Of a stretch of DNA of 63,081 nt, positions 55,296 to 63,081 are shown in pieces (position 1 is the first letter of the stretch; the number at the start of each line of letters is the position of its first letter). Source of the DNA: Methyloversatilis universalis. Its GTDB lineage: Bacteria > Pseudomonadota > Gammaproteobacteria > Methylococcales > Methylococcaceae. The position numbers and the translations under genes were made by a program. The stretch spans positions 2,036-65,116 of the forward strand of contig DYIL01000008.1 of assembly GCA_020723665.1 (NCBI GenBank), in the 5' to 3' direction. The notes below the pieces were generated by a model. That model was not told the origin of the DNA and made no database searches. It was given only the letters and a program-made list of their open reading frames with translations.

Positions 55296-55404
55296 GTCGG
55301 GTTAGGCGCGCTTCCCGATACGTTCCGATCTGTCTCTGACTTTTTCGTGCGCCGTAACCCGACGACCAGCCGACTCGTCGGGTTACGGCGCGCTAACCCG
55401 ACCT
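55294..55404. mobile_element. 111-bp palindromic MITE between cas11e and cas7e
   Basis: Outer arms AGGTCGGGTTAGGCGCGC (55294-55311) and GCGCGCTAACCCGACCT (55388-55404); inner perfect arms GCGCCGTAACCCGACGA and TCGTCGGGTTACGGCGC. It resembles the widespread GTCGGGTTA/TAACCCGAC repeats of proteobacteria. It sits within the operon; the cas7e ribosome site (CAGGAGA, 55420-55426) lies just outside. Confidence 0.75.
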
Positions 55405-55432
55405 CCATCGATACAAACAGGAGAACCTCAAA

Positions 55433-56551
55433 ATGACCTGCTTTATCCAACTCCACCTTCTGACCTCGTATCCCCCGTCCAATCTCAACCGCGACGACCT
55501 GGGCCGGCCGAAAACCGCCGTGATGGGCGGCGAAACGCGGCTTCGGATTTCCTCGCAAAGCCTCAAGCGCGCCTGGCGCACCTCGGATGTCATGGAATCG
55601 GCCCTGAAGGAACACAAAGGCGTCCGCACCAAACTGATGGGCGTTGAAGTTTATAAGGCATTGAAGGAAAAAGGCGTCAAGGAAAAGCAGGCGCAGGATT
55701 GGGCGCAGAAGATCGCATCGGTTTTCGGCAAGCTGGAAGCTTCCGACAAGAAGCCAGCCGAAGAAGAGCAGGAAGAAATCGTTTTGACGGACGGCAGCAG
55801 CGTACCCAAAGCCTTGGCCAAGACCCTCGCCATCCGCCAACTGGCCCACATCAGTCCGGAAGAACGCTCCGCCATCGACGCCTTGGTGGCGACGATTGCC
55901 GAACGCGGTACCGAACCCACCGCCGAGGAATTGCAGCTGTTGCGGGAAAAGCACTCCGCCGCCGACATCGCTCTGTTCGGCCGCATGCTGGCCGACAACC
56001 CGCGCTACAACGTGGAAGCCGCCGCTCAGGTCGCCCATGCCATCAGTGTTCACAAAGTCGCGATCGAGGATGACTTTTTTACCGCCGTGGACGATTTGAA
56101 CAAAGGTCTCGAGGATGTCGGCGCCGGGCACATGGGGGAAACCGAATTTGCGGCCGGCCTATTCTACTTATACATCTGCATCGACAAGGACCTCCTCGTC
56201 GAAAATCTGGGCGGCGACAAGATCCTGGCGAACCGGGCGCTCGCCGCCTTGGTGGAAGCCGCCGCCACCGTGGCCCCCACCGGCAAGCAAAACAGCTTCG
56301 GTTCGCGGGCGCGTGCTTCCTTCATTCTCGCCGAGCGAGGCAGCCAGCAGCCTCGTTCCCTTGCGGTCGCGTTCCTGAAACCGGTGAACGGTTACGGAGG
56401 GGACATGCTGGCCAACGCGATCCGAGCGCTGATCGCGACCCGGGATAACCTGGATAAGGTCTACGGCGCCTGTGCCGATGCCTGCGTCGTGATGGACGCC
56501 ACCGAACCGGAAGGCAGCCTCCAAGCCGTCATCGACTTCGTGAAGGAGTGA
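55433..56551 (+). CDS. cas7e: Cascade backbone subunit Cas7e (Cse4/CasC)
   Basis: 372 residues (E. coli 363). Opens FIQLHLLTSYPPSNLNRDDLG, followed by KTAVMGGETRLRISSQSLKRAWR, the RNA-binding core of Cas7. SFGSRARASFILAERGSQQPRSLA near 285-308 is also conserved. Six copies coat the crRNA. A Lys/Glu-rich segment near 100-120 is longer than usual. cas5e begins 3 bases after the stop. Confidence 0.95.
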   Translation: MTCFIQLHLLTSYPPSNLNRDDLGRPKTAVMGGETRLRISSQSLKRAWRTSDVMESALKEHKGVRTKLMGVEVYKALKEKGVKEKQAQDWAQKIASVFGKLEASDKKPAEEEQEEIVLTDGSSVPKALAKTLAIRQLAHISPEERSAIDALVATIAERGTEPTAEELQLLREKHSAADIALFGRMLADNPRYNVEAAAQVAHAISVHKVAIEDDFFTAVDDLNKGLEDVGAGHMGETEFAAGLFYLYICIDKDLLVENLGGDKILANRALAALVEAAATVAPTGKQNSFGSRARASFILAERGSQQPRSLAVAFLKPVNGYGGDMLANAIRALIATRDNLDKVYGACADACVVMDATEPEGSLQAVIDFVKE

Positions 56552-56554
56552 GCC

Positions 56555-57301
56555 ATGCGCCGATTTCTGGTATTTCGGCTGTACGGGCCGATGGCCGCCT
56601 GGGGCGATATCGCCGTGGGCGAGCAGCGCCCGAGCACACCGCACCCGTCGAAATCCGCCATCCTGGGATTATTGGCGGCGGCGCTGGGTATCCGTCGGCA
56701 CGAGGACGACAAACATCAGTCCCTGACGGATGGATACGGCTACGCGGTGCGCGTCGACGCCGCGGGCGTCCTACTGCGGGATTACCACACCACGCAAGTT
56801 CCCGAATCCACCAGCCGATTGAGGCACCTTCGCACCCGCCGCGACGAAACACGGGACCGTAGCAATCTTTACACCGTGCTCTCCACCCGCGACTACCGAG
56901 GCGACGCCTTGTACACCGTCTGTCTCGCCGAAAATCCCGGCTCCCGTTATTCGCTGGAAACCTTGGCCGAGCATCTGAATCGGCCGCGCTTGCCGCTTTA
57001 TCTCGGACGGAAATCCTGCCCGTTGGCGTTTCCCCTCTCGCCGCGGTGCATCTCGGCCCGAACATTCGAGGAAGCCTTGACGCGCTACGATGCGGAACAG
57101 ACCGAAGCACAGCGCAAGTATCTTGAAACCTTGAGACATGCGCTGGGCGCCGGGAGCTCCGAATGCGATTTCTATTGGGAAACGGGCATGACCGGCAGCA
57201 AACCGCTGCACACCATACCGCGCCAGGACATGCCGCTAAGCCGCAGGCGTTGGCAATTCGGGAAGCGCAACGAGCACTATCGGCGGGGAGACGTACGATG
57301 A
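56555..57301 (+). CDS. cas5e: Cascade subunit Cas5e (CasD)
   Basis: 248 residues. RAMP start RFLVFRLYGPMAAWGDIAVGEQRPS, then HPSKSAILGLLAAALGI. LSTRDYRGDALYTVCL near 110 and LYLGRKSCPLAFPL near 150 are family features. It binds the crRNA 5' handle. The stop overlaps the cas6e ATG (57298-57301). Confidence 0.94.
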   Translation: MRRFLVFRLYGPMAAWGDIAVGEQRPSTPHPSKSAILGLLAAALGIRRHEDDKHQSLTDGYGYAVRVDAAGVLLRDYHTTQVPESTSRLRHLRTRRDETRDRSNLYTVLSTRDYRGDALYTVCLAENPGSRYSLETLAEHLNRPRLPLYLGRKSCPLAFPLSPRCISARTFEEALTRYDAEQTEAQRKYLETLRHALGAGSSECDFYWETGMTGSKPLHTIPRQDMPLSRRRWQFGKRNEHYRRGDVR

Positions 57302-57975
57302 GCTATCTGAGCCGCATTCGCCTGAAACCTGGGCTCGATCTCGCGCAATTGGCGAAGGCCATCCCGTCCGACGCGTATGCCGAACACAAGCTGATCTGGC
57401 AGTTGTTCAACGAAGGTTCCGACGCCCGCGATTTCTTGTATCGCCGAGAACAGCAAGGACACTGGCCTTTTTTCTACGTCCTTTCCCGGTGCGAACCGAT
57501 CGATGCGAAAAACCTGTGGGACATTGAGAGCCGGCCTTTCCAGCCCCGCCTCGCGCCCGGCGAAAGGCTCGCGTTCGTCTTGCGCGCCAACCCGGTGCGC
57601 GTCCGGAAAATCAGCGACGATCCTACGATCAAGAGACGAAGGCGGGATGACGTGGTAGCGGACCTGAAAAAGCATCGATATCCCGACCGACCGCAGCGCC
57701 CTCCACTGGCAGCCATCGTCCACGAAGCCGGCACGGAATGGCTCGCTGAAAGAGCCGAAAGATGCGGATTCGAGATCGAGTCCGTGCATGCGGACGGATA
57801 CCGGCAACACCGCTTGTACAAGCCCGGAGCGGACAGGCCGATGTCGATGAGCACGCTGGAATTCAACGGAGTCTTACGAGTCGCGAATGTCGAGCGATTC
57901 CTCGAAACGCTCCACCGCGGCATCGGCCCCGCCAAAGCCTTCGGTTGCGGTTTGCTGCTGGTGAAGCGAGCTTGA
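57298..57975 (+). CDS. cas6e: crRNA endonuclease Cas6e (CasE)
   Basis: 225 residues. N-terminal catalytic region with AEHKLIWQLF, whose His (about 30) corresponds to the family catalytic His; C-terminal glycine-rich loop HRGIGPAKAFGCGLLLV. It cuts each repeat 3' of the hairpin, leaving the AUGAACCG handle. A diverged fragment of its 3' half lies at 44345-44536. vapB follows after 49 bases. Confidence 0.95.
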   Translation: MSYLSRIRLKPGLDLAQLAKAIPSDAYAEHKLIWQLFNEGSDARDFLYRREQQGHWPFFYVLSRCEPIDAKNLWDIESRPFQPRLAPGERLAFVLRANPVRVRKISDDPTIKRRRRDDVVADLKKHRYPDRPQRPPLAAIVHEAGTEWLAERAERCGFEIESVHADGYRQHRLYKPGADRPMSMSTLEFNGVLRVANVERFLETLHRGIGPAKAFGCGLLLVKRA

Positions 57976-58002
57976 TGTGTATACTTGGTGTGTAAAACTC
58001 TT

Positions 58003-58017
58003 CTCCATATTATGGAG
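58003..58017 (+). promoter_or_regulatory. Palindrome before vapB
   Basis: CTCCAT-ATT-ATGGAG (58003-58017) overlaps the vapB ribosome site GGAGG (58014-58018). It is a probable autoregulatory operator. TTGATG (57972-57977) and TAAAAC (57993-57998) may form a weak promoter after the cas6e stop. Confidence 0.45.
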
Positions 58018-58024
58018 GCAGAAT

Positions 58025-58252
58025 ATGCCGCATCGCATCAATATCGTTCTGGATGACGGTGTTTGGGCGCAGCTGCAGGAGATTCCTCAAGGCGAGCGTA
58101 GCAAACTGATCAATGAATCCCTGGCCGAAACTCTCGCCAGGCGGCGGCGGATGGAAGCGTTTGCCCGTATCCGCGAAAGAAGCAAAACCATGGAACCATT
58201 AGAAATGAGCGCGGAGGAATGGGTTCGACAGGATCGGGATAGTCACGAATGA
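58025..58252 (+). CDS. vapB: VapB-type ribbon-helix-helix antitoxin
   Basis: 75 residues from ATG 58025: RINIVLDDGVWAQLQEIPQGERSKLINESLAETL is a ribbon-helix-helix domain, followed by a charged helical tail that would bind the toxin. Its stop overlaps the vapC start by 4 bases (58249-58252). Located between cas6e and cas1e. Confidence 0.85.
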   Translation: MPHRINIVLDDGVWAQLQEIPQGERSKLINESLAETLARRRRMEAFARIRERSKTMEPLEMSAEEWVRQDRDSHE

Positions 58253-58667
58253 ATGTGCTGGTTGCGGATGCATCCGTCATTCTCAAATGGATTCTGCCGC
58301 CCGGAAGCGAGGATTATCAGCAGCAGGCATGGGCAATCATCGATGCAGTTGGGGACCGGCGTGTCGAGATCAAAGTCCCTTCCCTTTGGTTCTTCGAAGT
58401 CGGCAACTTGCTGGCTCGAAGATATCCGGCACAGGCCGAGCAACAGCTCGGCGATTTATTGGCGGCCCTGGGTCCGGGAGAATCGCTGTCTGCCCCCGAT
58501 TGGCAACGCCAAATCGTGACATTGACGACCCGCCACCGCGTCACCTTCTACGACGCGGCCTATCATGCTCTTGCCGTCGTCAATGAAGGCATCTTTGTCA
58601 CCGCTGACGAGAAATACCTCAAGGCCGTGGGCGACGATAAGCACGCCATGCACTTGAAGGACTGGCG

Positions 58668-58671
<4 letters not shown>
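58249..58671 (+). CDS. vapC: VapC PIN-domain ribonuclease toxin
   Basis: 140 residues. PIN acidic residues: VADASVILKW (Asp 7), FFEVGNLLARR (Glu about 50), FYDAAYHALA (Asp about 99) and TADEKYLK (Asp about 117). VapC toxins cut tRNA or rRNA. The stop overlaps the cas1e ATG (58668-58671), so the toxin and adaptation gene are translationally coupled. Confidence 0.9.
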
Positions 58672-59880
<1,209 letters not shown>

Positions 59881-59972
59881 CAGCCTGGATTTTTCATTTT
59901 CAAAGCGGCTATTGGCCGGTAGAATTTCTGCCGGCCTTTTTGTGCCAGGTCTAACAAAGGGTTAGAAATGGT
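59881..59972 (+). promoter_or_regulatory. CRISPR leader
   Basis: 92 bases between the cas2e stop and repeat 1, with AT-rich patches (GGATTTTTCATTTTCAAAG). After the terminator come TTGTGC (59940-59945) and TAGAAA (59963-59968) at 17-base spacing, a weak promoter candidate, and the inverted repeat TCTAAC-AAAGG-GTTAGA. The leader side is inferred from repeat polarity and adjacency to cas2e. Confidence 0.65.
59914..59941 (+). terminator. Intrinsic terminator after cas2e
   Basis: GGCCGG (59914-59919), 11-base loop, CCGGCC (59931-59936) and TTTTT (59937-59941). It should end cas operon transcripts within the leader, 31 bases before the first repeat. Confidence 0.75.
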
Positions 59973-62900
59973 CTGTTCCCCACGTACGTGGGGATGAACC
60001 GTCAATCATTATTGCCGAATTCTGCAAGCGGGTCTGTTCCCCACGTACGTGGGGATGAACCGCAAAATGCGCTCTGCGATACAAGACAAGAGCGCTGTTC
60101 CCCACGTACGTGGGGATGAACCGTCCGGAATGCCATCGGGTTCGCCAGATCGTTCCTGTTCCCCACGTACGTGGGGATGAACCGTTGATCGCGGCATTTA
60201 GGTCACGGTCGTGTTCCTGTTCCCCACGTACGTGGGGATGAACCGTCAGCTGGATCAGACCCCGCCCCCGAAATCGCCTGTTCCCCACGTACGTGGGGAT
60301 GAACCGCGACTGTCGGACATCCTCGGTCTGCTGCCGGACTGTTCCCCACGTACGTGGGGATGAACCGTAGATGAACGAAACCGCGAACGATGAAAACGGC
60401 TGTTCCCCACGTACGTGGGGATGAACCAGGATGGAAAAACCGTCTCCATCACCGGCACGTCCTGTTCCCCACGTACGTGGGGATGAACCGGGCTATCGAG
60501 CCCGCCCGATCCGGAGCGATTCCTGTTCCCCACGTACGTGGGGATGAACCGATCCGTCGCTGCCAGGCGACGAGCCGCTACATCTGTTCCCCACGTACGT
60601 GGGGATGAACCGATCCGACGGTGGCGCCGAGGGCGAGATAATGCCTGTTCCCCACGTACGTGGGGATGAACCGCACACCGAGCACGTACGGGATGAGATC
60701 CGAAGCTGTTCCCCACGTACGTGGGGATGAACCGCTCTTACGCATCATTGAAGCGGGCAGTGGCACCTGTTCCCCACGTACGTGGGGATGAACCGGCCGC
60801 CGCCGCCGCGACCGGTAATGTAACATTCTGTTCCCCACGTACGTGGGGATGAACCGGTCGTAGAGTGCGCGGCGAATGCGCCTGCTACCTGTTCCCCACG
60901 TACGTGGGGATGAACCGACGTGAGCTTACATAGCGTTAGTGTGTCGCCGCTGTTCCCCACGTACGTGGGGATGAACCGGTATTCACTGGCGCCGCGAACG
61001 ACCCGGCACGCTGTTCCCCACGTACGTGGGGATGAACCAGGGCCGCGGCAAAAAATTGGGTCCTTCCTGACCTGTTCCCCACGTACGTGGGGATGAACCG
61101 CCCATGGGTCGATCCAGCATGGATGCGCGCCACTGTTCCCCACGTACGTGGGGATGAACCGTGCCCAAGCGGTTCAGACGCCGTGCCCGAAAACTGTTCC
61201 CCACGTACGTGGGGATGAACCGTCCGCATACGGTTGATATCATGCCAAACGTCCCTGTTCCCCACGTACGTGGGGATGAACCGATCTCGGTGTAAATCCC
61301 TTTCCCCTGGATTCTCTGTTCCCCACGTACGTGGGGATGAACCGGAGGTATCGGAATCGATCGCCGCGCAGCAGGCCTGTTCCCCACGTACGTGGGGATG
61401 AACCGGATTGGGACGATATCTACCGGCTCCAGAAGCTCTGTTCCCCACGTACGTGGGGATGAACCGCTCAGCGGAGAGCTGCACCAAACGATCCTCGGCT
61501 GTTCCCCACGTACGTGGGGATGAACCATCCGTATCCAGCTCCGGAACGGCACGGTTTATCTGTTCCCCACGTACGTGGGGATGAACCGTTCCTGGAGCGA
61601 ATCCAGTAATAGCGGGTGATCTGTTCCCCACGTACGTGGGGATGAACCGGCTAATGCCGTGCTCGGCCAGGACCGATTTGACTGTTCCCCACGTACGTGG
61701 GGATGAACCGGGCACCAGATTGCTCGCGATATTTCGCGAGCCCTGTTCCCCACGTACGTGGGGATGAACCGTTCTTCAGCAGTGTCGCTTCCGCTGTCTC
61801 TCGACTGTTCCCCACGTACGTGGGGATGAACCGGCAGCGTATACAGCCATGTCTTTTTGCTTCATCTGTTCCCCACGTACGTGGGGATGAACCGCTGCCA
61901 GCCGACACCTTGCTGGCGCAGTTCACCTGTTCCCCACGTACGTGGGGATGAACCGGGCACCAGATTGCTCGCGATATTTCGCGAGCCCTGTTCCCCACGT
62001 ACGTGGGGATGAACCGTTCTTCAGCAGTGTCGCTTCCGCTGTCTCTCGACTGTTCCCCACGTACGTGGGGATGAACCGGCAGCGTATACAGCCATGTCTT
62101 TTTGCTTCATCTGTTCCCCACGTACGTGGGGATGAACCGCTGCCAGCCGACACCTTGCTGGCGCAGTTCACCTGTTCCCCACGTACGTGGGGATGAACCG
62201 GACGTGCGGATGGCGCTTCAGAAAAGGACGTCCTGTTCCCCACGTACGTGGGGATGAACCGGGATTTTTCTCCTGGATGCTCCGGTTTGAGGTCTGTTCC
62301 CCACGTACGTGGGGATGAACCGCCGTTGGCCGAACGGGCGATTGTGATTCCCTGCTGTTCCCCACGTACGTGGGGATGAACCGCACGGTCAACCCGGTCA
62401 CGGTCAGCTACAACTCCTGTTCCCCACGTACGTGGGGATGAACCGGCGCGGGCCTTCCGCGCCGGCATCTTGCGCGACTGTTCCCCACGTACGTGGGGAT
62501 GAACCGTGACGGCCGAATCGTCAGTAAAACAGAAATATCTGTTCCCCACGTACGTGGGGATGAACCGATAACTTTCAGTGCTTGACGAAAGATAACTGCC
62601 TGTTCCCCACGTACGTGGGGATGAACCGTTTCCCTCTTCTCCTTAATAGTCCCTAAAAAACTGTTCCCCACGTACGTGGGGATGAACCGGTTGTTCATGC
62701 AGGGCCTTTCGGGTGAGTTCACTGTTCCCCACGTACGTGGGGATGAACCGTGGATCGCGCTTTACGGCGAGTCGGGGCCTATCTGTTCCCCACGTACGTG
62801 GGGATGAACCGAGCAATACCGAACACTCGTGAAGCTGGCCAATCTGTTCCCCACGTACGTGGGGATGAACCGATGGAAGCCGCCAACAACCAGATTCGTC

Positions 62901-63081
62901 GGTTCTGTTCCCCACGTACGTGGGGATGAACCGGCGAGATCAAGGGCGAGGGCGACCCGATAGGGCCTGTTCCCCACGTACGTGGGGATGAACCCGGTTG
63001 TGCGCCATGTAGGCGTCCGCCGTCGCCCTGTTCCCCACGTACGTGGGGATGAACCCGGTTGTGCGCCATGTAGGCGTCCGC
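59973..63081 (+). CRISPR. Type I-E CRISPR array, at least 51 repeats, continuing past the window
   Basis: 29-bp repeat beginning CTGTTCCCCACG and ending CGTGGGGATGAACCG, with an 8-bp perfect stem TCCCCACG/CGTGGGGA. The period is 61-62 bp, so spacers are 32-33 bp. I count 51 repeats (first 59973, last 63028) and 50 complete spacers. The central repeat is nearly invariant; only the last base changes (A in repeats 8, 18 and 26; C in 50 and 51). Four consecutive spacers are duplicated in tandem (61711-61950 and 61956-62195). The two spacers at the window end share the same visible sequence. crRNAs are read on the plus strand. Confidence 0.98.

Noticed and set aside
59962..63069. Many minus-strand frames with repeated [18 protein letters not shown] and FIPTYVGN peptides
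   Set aside because: These are translations of the CRISPR repeat in three frames, not proteins.

Overview
The window looks like a chromosome segment of a GC-rich gammaproteobacterium. The evidence is Pseudomonas-like gene neighbourhoods (DUF2909/SURF1/ctaA, and coaD-rsmD-M16-M16), a complete type II secretion operon, lpxD, and a chromosomal type I-E CRISPR-Cas locus. Overall gene style suggests a Methylococcales methanotroph (Methylocaldum/Methylococcus-like), but no methane-oxidation gene is present, so genus is a guess.

Layout. 0-5.1 kb: heavy-metal RND efflux operon (outer membrane protein C-terminal part, membrane fusion protein, CzcA-type pump, PII-like protein). 5.2-9.1 kb: xth and lpxD, with a 608-bp direct duplication of xth bracketing a RelE/XRE toxin-antitoxin pair and antitoxin debris. 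9.1-10.2 kb: nested MITE-like elements. 10.2-21.5 kb: gspE-F-G-H-I-J-K-L-M-C/N and gspD. 21.7-25.7 kb: cytochrome-oxidase assembly genes (SURF1, CxxxC protein, heme A synthase) in which heme A synthase is fused in frame to the SRP receptor FtsY. 26-29.6 kb: gap-pyk-fbp. 30.4-33.3 kb: LonB-like protease. 33.8-37.8 kb: ferredoxin, coaD, rsmD and two M16 peptidases. 37.9 kb: heme O synthase, now beside the peptidases where ftsY normally lies. Inverting about 15 kb restores both ancestral neighbourhoods. 39-44.3 kb: recJ, hsp20, lon. 44.3-48.4 kb: gene graveyard (cas6e fragment, frameshifted lgt-like gene, truncated radical SAM gene, frameshifted PAS histidine kinase). 49.2-63.1 kb: type I-E CRISPR-Cas, with at least 51 repeats and the array running off the window.

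The CRISPR locus is the most striking part. Its order is cas3 - hicA - hicB - [minus-strand minimal CRISPR] - promoter - orf82 - cas8e - cas11e - cas7e - cas5e - cas6e - vapB - vapC - cas1e - cas2e - leader - array. Two protein toxin-antitoxin modules sit exactly at the boundaries between the interference nuclease, the Cascade genes and the adaptation genes. Between hicB and orf82 are two degenerate copies of the array repeat on the minus strand, with stems kept by compensatory changes and an 8-nt crRNA handle kept intact. They flank a 21-nt spacer-like sequence. That sequence matches (15 of its first 17 positions) DNA directly beside the -35 box of the promoter driving orf82/cas8e, with an AAG type I-E PAM overlapping that -35 box. 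This is the architecture expected for a CreR/CreA-type guide RNA by which Cascade represses its own operon.

Dispersed repeats are abundant: an IS5-like MITE family with AGGAAGCTCTGA ends, a 99-bp MITE with CAGGCTGTTGAAAAA-type ends, a 92-bp element with GAGCCTATCCCAATAGG ends, a roughly 200-250-bp repeat family, and short TTCGACAGGCTCAGGAC-type repeats. One of the last lies inside the recJ reading frame.
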